DNA of 62,679 nucleotides. Origin: Citrobacter freundii. Its GTDB lineage: Bacteria > Bacteroidota > Bacteroidia > Chitinophagales > Chitinophagaceae. Location: positions 1-62,679 of the forward strand of contig QFQQ01000049.1 in the NCBI GenBank assembly GCA_003243445.1, given 5' to 3'. Position numbers and translations under genes: made by a program. Positions 35,977-44,380 of this stretch are shown piece after piece; positions within the stretch are counted from its first letter, which is position 1, and every line of letters starts with the position of its first letter. Below the pieces are notes generated by a model. It was not told the origin of the DNA, ran no database searches, and saw only the letters and a list, made by a program, of their open reading frames with translations.

Positions 35977-36843
35977 TCAGTATCCATATTCTTTCAACTG
36001 CGCCTCATTCTCCCTCCACTTCGGCTTCACTTTCACAAAGAGTTCCAGGAAGACCTTTTGCTGCAGGAATTCTTCGATCTCTTTTCTTGACTCAGTGCCG
36101 AGTTTACGGATCATGCTTCCCTTTTCACCAATGATAATGGCTTTCTGCGTTTCGCGATGCACGATAATATCGGCCACGATCTTGATCAGGGTTGTTTTCT
36201 CCTTGAACTCTCTTACCTGAACGGCGGTATGATAAGGGATCTCATCTTCCACCAGTTCATATATCTTCTCACGGATCATTTCACCAACAAAAAATTTGGT
36301 GGGAAGATCAGTGATATCATCTTCATTATAAAAAGGATCTCCTTCGGGAAGCAACGCCAGGATTGGTTTCAGGAAATTGCCAATATTGATGCCGCTCGCT
36401 GCGGAGATGGTGATCGTTCCCTTGCAATATTTCTTCTCCGAAAAAAAAGCGACAGCTTCCGCGATCTTTTCTTTGGAAGCCCTGTCGATCTTATTGATCA
36501 CAACCAGTGCCGGCACACGCAGGCGCAGTGCCTGAAAGATCGTATCGCATTCTTCCCAGTTCTCATTCACATCCACGATCAGCAGGGCAAGGTCTGCATC
36601 TTCCAGCGCGCTTTTTACCGCCTGCATCATTTTCTCATGCAGTTTATACCTCGGCTCGATAATGCCGGGCGTATCAGAAAAAATGATCTGGTGATCCTTT
36701 TCCGTCATGATCGCTTTGATCCTGTGCCGCGTAGTCTGCACTTTTGGAGACACGATCGCCAGCTTCTCACCAATCAATGCATTCAGAAGGGTGCTTTTCC
36801 CCGCGTTGGGGCGGCCAAAAATATTAACGAATCCAGCTTTCAT
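35977..36843 (-). CDS. era: GTPase Era
   Basis: GTPase that binds the 3' end of 16S rRNA during 30S maturation. The 288-residue protein has G1 GRPNAGKST, the switch segment KVQTTRHRIKAI, G3 DTPG, G4 NKID, and a C-terminal KH domain with IIGEKGSMIRKLGTESRKEIEEFL. Full length, normal motifs. Its partner der follows on the same strand. Confidence 0.97.
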   Translation of the reverse strand: MKAGFVNIFGRPNAGKSTLLNALIGEKLAIVSPKVQTTRHRIKAIMTEKDHQIIFSDTPGIIEPRYKLHEKMMQAVKSALEDADLALLIVDVNENWEECDTIFQALRLRVPALVVINKIDRASKEKIAEAVAFFSEKKYCKGTITISAASGINIGNFLKPILALLPEGDPFYNEDDITDLPTKFFVGEMIREKIYELVEDEIPYHTAVQVREFKEKTTLIKIVADIIVHRETQKAIIIGEKGSMIRKLGTESRKEIEEFLQQKVFLELFVKVKPKWRENEAQLKEYGY

Positions 36844-37026
36844 ATTATCACATAAAATAATAATCCGGGACTCGCGGGCCGTGCGTAGAAGGAGGTAATC
36901 AATCCGTGTCAGTTGACCTCAACTGTCCTGGAAAATTTTGAAAGGATCCCGGCGAGCTGGAATCTTTTAATTGAAAGAACAATGCTTCAAAATTAAAAAG
37001 ATCCTGCGGCACCGATTTCCTTCTTC
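36844..37026. other. Gene-free stretch between era and the tRNA remnants
   Basis: Contains a CAGTTG-acct-CAACTG hairpin (36910-36925) and an imperfect inverted repeat near 36962-37002 ending in TTTTTAATT on the minus strand, which looks like the decayed terminator of the most distal tRNA-like copy. The era promoter is expected here but no clear -7 box is seen. Confidence 0.5.
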
Positions 37027-37087
37027 GTTGCGAAGTGACTGATCGAACTTCCGTCCGCCGCGGCGGATATGAGCCCTATCGCTTCGC
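37027..37087 (-). pseudogene. Decayed copy of the initiator tRNA gene (distal)
   Basis: About 60 nt aligned with the intact tRNA at 37241-37312. The acceptor strands (GCGAAG / CTTCGC plus AAC), the T-loop word TTCGATC and the anticodon region GGCTCATA are kept. The D arm is lost and a GC-rich palindrome (TCCGCCGCGGCGGA) replaces the anticodon 3' side and variable loop. It cannot fold as a tRNA. Confidence 0.75.
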
Positions 37088-37097
37088 TTCCATTAAA

Positions 37098-37122
37098 TTA
37101 AAAAGTCTCACCATCTTGGTGA
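37098..37122 (-). terminator. Terminator behind the proximal tRNA-like copy
   Basis: Stem TCACC / GGTGA (37108-37122) followed on the minus strand by CTTTTTAATT, matching the layout of the terminator behind the intact tRNA. Confidence 0.55.
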
Positions 37123-37132
37123 TTCCTTTCAT

Positions 37133-37192
37133 GTTGCGAAGTGGCTGATCGAACTTCCGTCCGCCGCGGCGGATATGAGCCTGGCGCTTCGC
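37133..37192 (-). pseudogene. Decayed copy of the initiator tRNA gene (proximal)
   Basis: Nearly identical to the distal copy at 37027-37087, sharing the same D-arm loss and GC-rich replacement. The decayed form was therefore duplicated after it arose, or the two copies converted each other. Confidence 0.75.
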
Positions 37193-37205
37193 TTCTATTA
37201 AAATT

Positions 37206-37234
37206 AAAAAGGTCCCGCGGTTGGCCGGACCTTT
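37206..37234 (-). terminator. Terminator of the initiator tRNA gene
   Basis: AAAGGTCC / GGACCTTT stem (37227-37234 with 37208-37215), followed on the minus strand by TTTTTAATTT, immediately after the tRNA 3' end. Confidence 0.8.
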
Positions 37235-37240
37235 CGTTTG

Positions 37241-37312
<72 letters not shown>

Positions 37313-37322
37313 ATGTGGGCTG

Positions 37323-37353
37323 CAAAGGTAAGGGGAAGTATATTACCAACCAA
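37323..37353 (-). promoter_or_regulatory. tRNA promoter: TTG - 20 bp - TACCTTTG
   Basis: TACCTTTG at 37323-37330 (minus strand) with TTG at 37351-37353, 10 nt upstream of the tRNA 5' end. Confidence 0.75.
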
Positions 37354-37357
37354 ACTA

Positions 37358-37574
37358 TTTTACGGGGATTTATTGGATTATTGGGATTAGGAGGATCTGT
37401 TTCCGAAAATTGAAGTAAGGATAAGCCTCTAAACTACCAAGTCCCAATAATCTCAACCGCATTTATTTAAAGGGTGGATTGTTGGGATTAAGATGACTTA
37501 ATAGGTTCTTCCGCTTTTTCAATTTTCGGAAACGAATCCTCCTAATCCCAATAATCCAATAAATCCCCGTAAAA
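37358..37574. repeat. Inverted repeat with 57-bp arms, TTATTGGGA family
   Basis: 37358-37414 and 37518-37574 are reverse complements with two mismatches in 57, the longest arms in the window. Units of about 8-9 bp (ATTTATTGG, ATTATTGGG, ATTAGGAGG). A third, diverged copy in the orientation of the right arm lies at 37747-37799, touching the stop codon of the DUF2807 gene. The spacer also contains shorter pieces of the same motif. Confidence 0.95.
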
Positions 37575-37602
37575 AAAGGCTGCCCCATTTCTGAGACAGC
37601 CC
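37571..37602 (-). terminator. Probable terminator downstream of the DUF2807 gene
   Basis: GGCTG / CAGCC stem with extra G-U pairs, followed on the minus strand by seven T that merge into the right arm of the inverted repeat. It lies about 200 nt after the stop codon. Confidence 0.6.
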
Positions 37603-37746
37603 ACCACATATACATGAGAAATTTTTATATGATCCACTCCTCAAATCATCCGCCTCACTCACAAAGCCCCAGCCCAATAATCCCAATTACATCTATTCGA
37701 AAGTCAATTTCTGGAACAATGTTCACCTGACGAAAATCTACCCTCT

Positions 37747-37799
37747 TTCAACTTTCGGACACAAATCCCTCTAATCCCACTAATCCAATAAATCCCCGT
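37747..37799. repeat. Third copy of the TTATTGGGA repeat arm
   Basis: About 53 nt, roughly 85 percent like the arm at 37518-37574 and in the same orientation. It ends at the DUF2807 stop codon. Confidence 0.85.
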
Positions 37800-38509
37800 C
37801 AGCCTCTCTTCACACTACTCGCTCCACTCGTCCTGATATCACGGATCGTTCCATTTCCTTTATACCTTACATCGCTCGCGCCGCTTGCCACGATCGACAT
37901 TTCTTTATTTACCAGGATGCGTACATCACTTGCGCCGGAAACATCCGCAGTACAGAAATCTGCTGCAAGGTCAAAACATTTAAAACTGCTCGCACCACTT
38001 GCATCGATCTCCAGTTCGCCTACTGTTCCGGTGAGCTTTACGTCAGAAGCGCCGCTCAGATCAAACTTCAGTTTTGAAATATTTACCTGGCCGGTGAGAT
38101 CACTTGCGCCAGACAGTTCGATCCTGGCGCCGTCAGCTTTCCAGACACCAACAATATCAACATCACACGCACCGCTCACATCCAGTTTATCCAGCTGTTT
38201 GAAAGATATATATGCTTTGAGCTTACGGTTACCCCTTCCCCATCCTTTTTTTGGTTTATAATCGATCGTCAACACACCGTTCTTTACGTCGGTACGGATG
38301 TCCTCGATGAATTCTTTTTCAGATGCACTGACCGCTACAGATTCTTCATTACTCTGGGTCAGGTACACATCAAAAGCGCTGGACAAACGGATCACCGTAA
38401 AATTCTTTGCATCCCTGACCTGCACATTTGGATCCTGGATAGTTGGTTGTTGCGCCGATACCGCCTGGCCGATCATCAGCAGCATCAATGAGTAAAATAT
38501 CTTTTTCAT
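37799..38509 (-). CDS. DUF2807 (GIN-domain) exported protein
   Basis: A 236-residue exported protein: signal peptide (MKKIFYSLMLLMIGQAVSAQ) and a right-handed beta-helix in which SGASD recurs about every 20-25 residues (LDVSGACDVDI, IELSGASDL, FDLSGASDVKL, IDASGASSF, ADVSGASDVRI, IVASGASDVRY). This is the signature of the DUF2807 family, widespread in Bacteroidota and thought to be surface or periplasmic adhesin-like. Its C-terminus abuts a repeat arm. Confidence 0.9.
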   Translation of the reverse strand: MKKIFYSLMLLMIGQAVSAQQPTIQDPNVQVRDAKNFTVIRLSSAFDVYLTQSNEESVAVSASEKEFIEDIRTDVKNGVLTIDYKPKKGWGRGNRKLKAYISFKQLDKLDVSGACDVDIVGVWKADGARIELSGASDLTGQVNISKLKFDLSGASDVKLTGTVGELEIDASGASSFKCFDLAADFCTADVSGASDVRILVNKEMSIVASGASDVRYKGNGTIRDIRTSGASSVKRG

Positions 38510-38580
38510 ACAGTTTTTTTGTTTTGTTTATAGTGTTACGCCGCGGGTTTCCGGAAAGTTACAGTGAACTGGAAATTTCT

Positions 38581-38588
38581 TAGCTTTG
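38581..38588 (+). promoter_or_regulatory. Candidate -7 box TAGCTTTG upstream of the TPP riboswitch
   Basis: Matches TAnnTTTG and would start a transcript about 170 nt before the riboswitch aptamer, with the TTTAAAAG inverted repeat in between. A nearer promoter cannot be excluded. Confidence 0.45.
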
Positions 38589-38622
38589 CACCGTTATGCA
38601 GGGCGAAGAACGTCCGCGAGTG

Positions 38623-38737
38623 GAAGATAAGTTTAAAAGTTTCAGTGTTTTAACGTTTAAAAGTTCATGCCCTTCAAAAGGTTAAACTTTTAAACAATTA
38701 GACTTTTAAATCTTGAAACTTCTTATCGCTCTCACCT
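38623..38737. repeat. Inverted repeat of GTTTAAAA-type units
   Basis: Left arm near 38623-38669 (AGTTTAAAAG, GTTTCAGTG, TTTTAACG, GTTTAAAAG) and right arm 38678-38737 on the opposite strand. The arms match only loosely. The same family occurs at 42403-42510. Confidence 0.75.
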
Positions 38738-38762
38738 TTCTTCGTCATGTTAGCTTTCAGCG

Positions 38763-38845
38763 TTTCCCGGGGTGTTTGCGGCCAGCGGCCGTGATCTGAG
38801 ATTATACCCGTAAACCTGATCAGGGTAATGCCTGCGCAGGGAAGG
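38763..38845 (+). promoter_or_regulatory. TPP riboswitch (THI element)
   Basis: All conserved aptamer parts are visible: P1 TTTCCC (38763-38768) pairing with GGGAA (38839-38843), GGGGTG, the CTGAGAT core, ACCCGTAAACCTGATC, and AATGCCTGCGCAGGGA. It lies 70 nt upstream of a TonB-dependent receptor, the arrangement known for thiamine uptake in Bacteroidota. The expression platform is unclear: TTCCCT at 38876-38881 before a T7 run could pair with the P1 3' strand. Confidence 0.95.
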
Positions 38846-38914
38846 AGTCCTTCATATGTCCTTTCTACAACAGCATTTCCCTCTCATTTTTTTAACCGTT
38901 TAAAAAAACAAAAA

Positions 38915-41083
38915 ATGAAGAGGATTGCACTCATTTCATTTTCCATCGCTGGATGCTACGCCGTCGCGGCCCAGCAAAAAGAAGTTACCGACAGTTTCTA
39001 TGCCCTTGCCCCCGTTGAAGTACGCGCCATCCGCGCCGGGGAAAAAGCACCGTTTGCGAAATCGAATCTCACCAAAACAGAGATCGCAAAACGCAACACC
39101 GGGCAGGATATTCCTTTTATCCTCAATCAGACCCCGTCCGTAGTAGTAAATTCAGATGCCGGCACCGGCGTTGGCTATACCGCCATGCGCATCCGGGGGA
39201 CAGATGCTACCCGTATCAACGTCACCTTAAATGGCATTCCTTACAACGACGCGGAAAGCATGGGAACCTTTTTTGTAAACCTTCCTGACTTTACTTCTTC
39301 CGTAAACTCTATTCAGATCCAGCGTGGTGTTGGTACTTCATCCAACGGAGCCAGTGCATTCGGCGCAACAGTAAGCTTATCTACCAATGAACTGAATAAA
39401 GAAGCTTATGGTGAGATCAACAACAGCTATGGTTCTTTCAATACCTGGAAGAACACGATCAAAGCAGGCACAGGCCTGATCGATAATCACTTTACTGTCG
39501 ATGCAAGGCTCAGCCAGATCACCAGCGATGGTTATATTGACCGCGCCAGCAGCAATCTTCAGTCATTCTATTTATCCGGCGCTTATCTTACTGACAGATC
39601 TTCACTTCGCTTCAATGTTTTTTCCGGTAAGGAAAAAACTTACCAGGCATGGAATGGTGTTCCTGAAAGCATGCTGAAATCCGACCGGACTTATAACTCC
39701 AGCGGAACAGACAGGCCCGGCACACCATATGACAACGAAACGGATAATTACCGTCAGACACATTACCAGTTATTCTTTGATCATGCGCTCAGCAGTAAAT
39801 GGCATTTTAATACTGCGGTGTTCATGACAAGAGGCCTGGGTTATTACGAAAATTATAAAGGCGGTGAAAAATTCAGTGATTATGGTTTGCCTGATCTTAC
39901 GATCAATGGTCAGTTGATCACAGAAACCGATCTGGTAAGGCAAAAATGGCTTGACAATTATTTCTATGGCCAGATCCTCTCTACCCAATACAAAACCGAC
40001 AAACACACGCTGACCATTGGTGGCGGCTGGACCGTATACGACGGCAATCATCACGGCGATGTGATCTGGGCAAAATATGGGTTTGATCAGGGGCTTCGCT
40101 ATTATGATCTCGATGCGAAAAAATCTGATATCAATGCTTATGCAAAATGGCAGTATCAGTTCACCAATGCATTCAGCTTTTTTACAGACGTACAATACCG
40201 TCATGTGCAACACCGCATGAATGGCTTTGCAGACAGACCGACATTGTTCATTGAACGCAAGTTCGACTTCGTCAATCCCAAGGCGGGTTTAACCTATGCC
40301 AGGAACGGCTGGCAGACCTATATCAGTTATGCATTAGGGCAAAAAGAACCGAACCGCGATGACTTTGAAGCAAGCCTCACCAACCAACCCAAACGGGAAC
40401 AACTGCACGATTTTGAAGCGGGCATCGAAAAACGTGCTGCACGGTATAATGTAAGCGCTAATCTTTATTACATGCTGTATAAAGACCAGCTTGTATTGAC
40501 AGGCATGATCAATGATGTGGGCGCATATACAAGGGTGAATGTGCCAAACAGTTATCGTACCGGCATTGAACTCCAGGGAGGCTACGTATTCAGTTCATGG
40601 CTCAATGCAAATGCCAACATCAGCTTCAGCAGAAATAAGATCAGATCGTTCACCGAATTCCTGGATGATTATGACGCCAATTGGGAATGGACCGGTCAGC
40701 AGACAGTAACGCACAGGAACACAGATATTGCGTTTGCGCCAACAGTCGTTGGAGGCTTCACGCTCAATATTCTCCCGGTAAAAAATCTTGAATTCGGGCT
40801 GCTCTCCAAATATGTGAGCAAACAATATCTCGACAATACCCAGAACGATCTTCGCCAGCTGAATGCCTTCTACACCCAGGACGTCCGCGTAATCCTCACG
40901 CTGAAAAACAAGCTCTTTTCAGAATGGAATATCATCGGTCAGGTCAACAACCTGTTCAGCAAAAAATACGAACCGAACGGCTATACATACGCTTATGTGC
41001 TGGACGGAACGGTCAGTGCGGATAATTATTACTTTCCGATGGCGGGGAGGAATTTTATGGTTGGAGTCAATATTAAACTGTAA
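38915..41083 (+). CDS. TonB-dependent outer-membrane receptor, probably for thiamine compounds
   Basis: A 722-residue outer-membrane receptor. Signal peptide (MKRIALISFSIAGCYAVAAQ), plug domain (residues ~45-150; TGQDIPFILNQTPSVVVNSDAGTGVGYTAMRIRGTDATRINVTLNGIPYNDAES) and a 22-strand-type barrel ending FPMAGRNFMVGVNIKL with a C-terminal aliphatic residue. A TPP riboswitch upstream makes thiamine or a precursor the likely substrate; no pnuT or thi genes follow. ATG 38915 replaces a frame start at 38828 that lies inside the riboswitch. No carboxypeptidase-like N-terminal domain. Confidence 0.9.
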   Translation: MKRIALISFSIAGCYAVAAQQKEVTDSFYALAPVEVRAIRAGEKAPFAKSNLTKTEIAKRNTGQDIPFILNQTPSVVVNSDAGTGVGYTAMRIRGTDATRINVTLNGIPYNDAESMGTFFVNLPDFTSSVNSIQIQRGVGTSSNGASAFGATVSLSTNELNKEAYGEINNSYGSFNTWKNTIKAGTGLIDNHFTVDARLSQITSDGYIDRASSNLQSFYLSGAYLTDRSSLRFNVFSGKEKTYQAWNGVPESMLKSDRTYNSSGTDRPGTPYDNETDNYRQTHYQLFFDHALSSKWHFNTAVFMTRGLGYYENYKGGEKFSDYGLPDLTINGQLITETDLVRQKWLDNYFYGQILSTQYKTDKHTLTIGGGWTVYDGNHHGDVIWAKYGFDQGLRYYDLDAKKSDINAYAKWQYQFTNAFSFFTDVQYRHVQHRMNGFADRPTLFIERKFDFVNPKAGLTYARNGWQTYISYALGQKEPNRDDFEASLTNQPKREQLHDFEAGIEKRAARYNVSANLYYMLYKDQLVLTGMINDVGAYTRVNVPNSYRTGIELQGGYVFSSWLNANANISFSRNKIRSFTEFLDDYDANWEWTGQQTVTHRNTDIAFAPTVVGGFTLNILPVKNLEFGLLSKYVSKQYLDNTQNDLRQLNAFYTQDVRVILTLKNKLFSEWNIIGQVNNLFSKKYEPNGYTYAYVLDGTVSADNYYFPMAGRNFMVGVNIKL

Positions 41084-41098
41084 TGTTTGAGAGTTGAT

Positions 41099-41241
41099 CG
41101 ATGTTGGATGTTCGATGATCGATGGTAGACTTAAAACAGGCCCGTTTACTATAAAGAAACCCTCCGGATATGGAGGGTTTCTTTATAGTAATATAATTTC
41201 TGTGGAAGCTTCGACCATCGAACATCCAACATCGAACATCG
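41099..41241. repeat. Inverted heptad repeat, GATGnTC family, around a terminator
   Basis: Arms 41099-41126 and 41211-41241, both including the unit GATGTTG, flank the bidirectional terminator between convergent genes. Confidence 0.88.
41148..41189. terminator. Strong bidirectional terminator
   Basis: A perfect 18-bp stem (41148-41165 with 41172-41189) with a 6-nt loop and A/T-rich base. It serves the TonB receptor (+) and the rhodanese gene (-). Confidence 0.88.
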
Positions 41242-41547
41242 CTACTTGATCTTATCCTGCCAATTCAACATCCCTCCCACCAGGTTCTTCGTATTCTTAA
41301 ATCCCATTGTATCCAGCAGCATGCATGCCTGGCCGCTGCGGTTGCCGCTGCGGCAGTAAACGATCACTTCTTCTTCTTTAAGAGGTTCGAGTTCGTCAAT
41401 GTCCATGGTTTGTACACGACCGAGCGGGATCAGCGTGCCGCCGATATTGAATTCAGCATGTTCGTGTGGCTCGCGGACGTCGATTATATTCAGTTTTTCG
41501 CCGGCATCGAGGCGGGCTTTCAGTTGTTCTGCGGTAATTGTTTGCAT
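41242..41547 (-). CDS. Single-domain rhodanese-like protein
   Basis: A 101-residue cytoplasmic rhodanese. The catalytic Cys is in IVYCRSGNRSGQA near residue 68, with the DVREPHEHAEFNIGG substrate-side motif before it and GFKNTKNLVGGMLNWQ after it. It transfers sulfane sulfur in vitro in this family; the in vivo acceptor is unknown. It ends the minus-strand run ddl - PASTA - rhodanese with 19 bp to the PASTA gene, so cotranscription is likely although no functional link is obvious. Confidence 0.9.
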   Translation of the reverse strand: MQTITAEQLKARLDAGEKLNIIDVREPHEHAEFNIGGTLIPLGRVQTMDIDELEPLKEEEVIVYCRSGNRSGQACMLLDTMGFKNTKNLVGGMLNWQDKIK

Positions 41548-41566
41548 AAATAAATCGGTTAAAAAA

Positions 41567-42379
41567 TTAGAGCTGTTCTACTGGAGCTGCACTTGATGAG
41601 TCGGGTGCAGGCTTTTCCTTTTGTATCCAAAGATCCACCATTTGACCGGAACGGATGTAACGAAGTTTTTTGTCTTCATCGTATCTCTCCGGGCGTTGCT
41701 TGTAGATATATGCATTGCAGGAATCGGACACATCGCCTCCCGCCAGCACAGAACCTATGGTAATGCCCTGCGCTTCGGCCAGTGTTTTTGCTTCACAATA
41801 AGTAAGACCGACCATTACAGGTACCGGAAACTGACGGTCTCCTACTCCATCGCCCAGTACAAGAGCGATCGTGCTGCCCATACGCACTTTATCACCAGGA
41901 CGTATAATGGCTCCGTTAAAGCGTTGTTCTAGCACGGCATTCTTTGCAAAGTCAGGACGGAAGCTTGTATCGCCCACACGGAGATTTGCATTTTTCAATG
42001 CCATCTCCGCACTGCGGAAACTATAACCGATCAGGTTTGGCATCTCCACCATTGGCGGAACGGCGCGGTTGATCGTGAGGTATACCGTACGGTTTACTTT
42101 TACGAGTTCATCCGACTCAGGGATCTGCTTCAATACAGATAAAGGCTTCGCCGTATCAACATAAAGCGAATCCTGGATGATCACTTCAAAACCTGCCTTC
42201 TCCAGCGTGCTTTTCGCATCTTCAAAAGTCTTGCCCTGTACATAAGGTACGGACTTCGACTGGTTATGATGCGTCAGCCAGTTCAGCGAAAAGATAAAAA
42301 TGAAAAATATGATCAGCGCAATCGCGATTGCTGCCAGGATATTAGCCCATAAGGGGCGATGGGTGATGAATTTAAACAT
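41567..42379 (-). CDS. Membrane-anchored PASTA-domain protein
   Basis: A 270-residue protein with one N-terminal membrane helix (ILAAIAIALIIFFIFIFSLNWL) and three PASTA domains outside (VPYVQGKTFEDAKSTLEKAGFEV, MPNLIGYSFRSAEMALKNANLRV, VPVMVGLTYCEAKTLAEAQGI), then a proline/serine tail. PASTA domains bind peptidoglycan stem peptides or beta-lactams when fused to kinases or PBPs; here no kinase is attached. Downstream of ddl, so a role in wall sensing or synthesis is sensible. Confidence 0.9.
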   Translation of the reverse strand: MFKFITHRPLWANILAAIAIALIIFFIFIFSLNWLTHHNQSKSVPYVQGKTFEDAKSTLEKAGFEVIIQDSLYVDTAKPLSVLKQIPESDELVKVNRTVYLTINRAVPPMVEMPNLIGYSFRSAEMALKNANLRVGDTSFRPDFAKNAVLEQRFNGAIIRPGDKVRMGSTIALVLGDGVGDRQFPVPVMVGLTYCEAKTLAEAQGITIGSVLAGGDVSDSCNAYIYKQRPERYDEDKKLRYIRSGQMVDLWIQKEKPAPDSSSAAPVEQL

Positions 42380-42402
42380 TATGGGATCTTGGGGTTATAC
42401 AG

Positions 42403-42510
42403 GAAGTTTAAAGGTTGTAAAGTTTAATTGTTTAAATGTTGAACGTTCTAAAGTTTTAAAATTATCTGGTTAACCGAACCCTTAAACGTTTAAACCTTTA
42501 AACTGTCAAA
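42403..42510. repeat. Inverted repeat of GTTTAAAG-type units
   Basis: Left units 42403-42435 (GTTTAAAGG, AAGTTTAATT, GTTTAAATG) and right arm 42482-42510 on the opposite strand, in the gap between ddl and the PASTA gene. Confidence 0.8.
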
Positions 42511-42517
42511 CCAACTA

Positions 42518-43504
42518 TCATTGAAAACATTCTTCTGTAAGTTTCGTATAGAATTCTGTCAGGTTCCAACCCATTGCTTTCACCTGTTGCGGCACAATAC
42601 TCGCTTCGGTCTGGCCGGGAATGGTATTGATCTCAAGCATGAATGGCTGGCCGGTTTCTTCATTGTAAATAAAATCAATGCGGATCACAAAGCGGCAGTT
42701 GAATACTTCGTAGATCTTTTTTGCAGCGGCACGTACTTTATCCGCGATCACTTCATCCACCACAGCCGGGGTTGTTTCTGTTGATTTGCCCTGGTATTTG
42801 GCTTCGAAATCAAAAAACGCTTTATGCGCGTCGGCCTTTACTTCTGTAAGCGGCAGCGTGATGATGTTTCCCTTTGTTCTGAATACACCGATCGTGAATT
42901 CGCGGCCCTGTATCATCTCTTCTACCAGCACCTGGTCATCTTCTTTGAACGCCTTTGCAATCGCGGCTTCAAGATCCTCCGCTTTATCTACCCGGCTCAT
43001 TCCAATGCTGGAACCACCATTATTCGGCTTTACGAACACAGGCATTTTTACCTTATCCGCCACTTCAATGGCTGGAACGGGAGAATTTTTAAATAAATGG
43101 ATCGAATTTGCCACGGCAATACCCGCCATTTTCGCCACTGCAACTGTATATCGTTTGTTGAAGGTGATCGCCGAGGTTGCTGCATCGCAACTGGTATAAG
43201 GAATATTCAGCACATCAAAATATCCCTGCAGCTTTCCATCTTCGCCGGGTGTGCCGTGCATACCAATGAAAGCAGCATCGAAAGTGATCTTTTTACCATT
43301 GTCCAAAACAGAAAAATCATTCTTATCCACCAGGCTTCTCGCTCCGTCTTTTGTTTCATAAAACCAGCCCTCCCTTGTAATATCGATCTTATACACATCA
43401 AACAGGTTTCGATCCAGGTATTTATCAAATGTCACATAGCTCTTGTACGAAATGACCGCCTCTCCCGAATATCCGCCCGTAACCAGGGCTATTTTCTTTT
43501 TCAT
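42518..43504 (-). CDS. ddl: D-alanine-D-alanine ligase
   Basis: Makes D-Ala-D-Ala for peptidoglycan. The 328-residue ATP-grasp enzyme has HGTPGEDGKLQGYFDVLNIPYT (N-terminal substrate loop), KPNNGGSSIGMSRV (ATP-binding loop), VEEMIQGREFTIGV, and FMLEINTIPGQTEASIVPQQVKAMG with the Asn/Glu metal ligands. TSCDAATSAITFNK corresponds to the family TGSG..SALAMDK region. The downstream PASTA-domain gene supports a cell-wall operon. Confidence 0.96.
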   Translation of the reverse strand: MKKKIALVTGGYSGEAVISYKSYVTFDKYLDRNLFDVYKIDITREGWFYETKDGARSLVDKNDFSVLDNGKKITFDAAFIGMHGTPGEDGKLQGYFDVLNIPYTSCDAATSAITFNKRYTVAVAKMAGIAVANSIHLFKNSPVPAIEVADKVKMPVFVKPNNGGSSIGMSRVDKAEDLEAAIAKAFKEDDQVLVEEMIQGREFTIGVFRTKGNIITLPLTEVKADAHKAFFDFEAKYQGKSTETTPAVVDEVIADKVRAAAKKIYEVFNCRFVIRIDFIYNEETGQPFMLEINTIPGQTEASIVPQQVKAMGWNLTEFYTKLTEECFQ

Positions 43505-43612
43505 GGTGATATTGTCAATGGTTTTGTGCTACAAATATTGAAGAAAAATCGCTTAGGAGGAAATATTTTCTGTTGATTGTTATGGTTTAACAGTTGTTTC
43601 GATGTCCGGTGA

Positions 43613-43706
43613 TCGATCGATGTTGGATGCTCGATGGTCGATGTTCGACTTTGTAATGAAAATACGTTTGGATATCGAACATCGACCATCGACCATCCAA
43701 CATCGA
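43613..43706. repeat. Inverted heptad repeat, GATGnTC family
   Basis: 43617-43648 and 43675-43706 are reverse complements with one mismatch in 32, around a 26-nt spacer. Matching GTTGTTTCGATG / CATCGAAACAAC pieces extend the structure further out. It could form a very long hairpin. Confidence 0.94.
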
Positions 43707-43735
43707 AACAACCATCGTACACTTACCAAAATAAG

Positions 43736-43766
43736 AAAGGTGAAGACAGTTCTGTACTTCACCTTT
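43736..43766. terminator. Hairpin, possible terminator
   Basis: Perfect 10-bp stem AAAGGTGAAG / CTTCACCTTT whose loop can form ACAG-TT-CTGT. The better T-run is on the plus strand, although the neighbouring genes run on the minus strand. Confidence 0.55.
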
Positions 43767-43887
43767 TTACGACGGGAAATATCACCCGCCAAAATATAAG
43801 CAGCTGGGCTGCTTTGCTAGTGTGATCCTAAGGTAATTAAAAAATCAGGCCAGCCACGGCGGGCAGGCCATTTTTTTATGCACATTA

Positions 43888-44235
43888 TTAAACGTGCAGT
43901 TTTTCTTTCTTGGCCATTAACTCTTCCACTGTCTCCTGGTACATTTCGTCAGGTACACAGCAATCAACCGGGCAGACCGCGGCACATTGAGGCTCTTCAT
44001 GGAAGCCCTGGCATTCTGTACATTTGTTAGCCGTAATATAGTAAGTATCAACGCTCAATGGTTCGTTTTTCTGATCGGCGTCCACTACGGAACCGTCCAG
44101 TAAAGTAAATGCACCTTTCACAGAAGTTCCATCCGAAATCGCCCATTCCACGCCGCCTTCGTAAATAGCATTATTGGGGCATTCCGGTTCGCAAGCCCCG
44201 CAGTTGATACATTCGTCTGTGATCTTAATAGCCAT
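43888..44235 (-). CDS. 2[4Fe-4S] ferredoxin-like protein
   Basis: A 115-residue electron carrier. Cluster I ligands CxxCxxCxxxCP at residues 9-20 (CINCGACEPECP); cluster II ligands Cys72, Cys75, Cys84 and Cys88 (CTECQGFHEEPQCAAVCP) with a long spacing and a further CC pair at 92-93. This long-insert type is the Bacteroidota 4Fe-4S dicluster protein usually found beside an acyl-CoA reductase; here that gene is divergent, sharing a 145-bp promoter region with an 11-bp inverted repeat. Confidence 0.9.
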   Translation of the reverse strand: MAIKITDECINCGACEPECPNNAIYEGGVEWAISDGTSVKGAFTLLDGSVVDADQKNEPLSVDTYYITANKCTECQGFHEEPQCAAVCPVDCCVPDEMYQETVEELMAKKEKLHV

Positions 44236-44302
44236 ACAATTATGATTAAGTAAGTTGAAGTTATTTTTGCCTCACAAAAATACTTCTTGCCGGTGAATCA
44301 AC

Positions 44303-44339
44303 GCGACAAAATTTTACATACACGTAACAATTTTGTCGC
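44303..44339. promoter_or_regulatory. Operator-like inverted repeat between divergent genes
   Basis: GCGACAAAATT (44303-44313) and AATTTTGTCGC (44329-44339) form a perfect 11-bp inverted repeat with a 15-bp spacer, centred between the ferredoxin (-) and acyl-CoA reductase (+) genes. The arms are spaced two to three helical turns apart, as expected for a dimeric regulator or paired binding sites. No regulator gene adjoins it. Confidence 0.55.
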
Positions 44340-44380
44340 CGGATGATCCACCCAACCTGTTCAAACATAAAAAAATACGA

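Noticed and set aside
36884..36905. 16S rRNA 3'-end-like word (AGAAGGAGGTAATC)
   Set aside because: Only a short resemblance to the anti-Shine-Dalgarno region with no flanking rRNA similarity.
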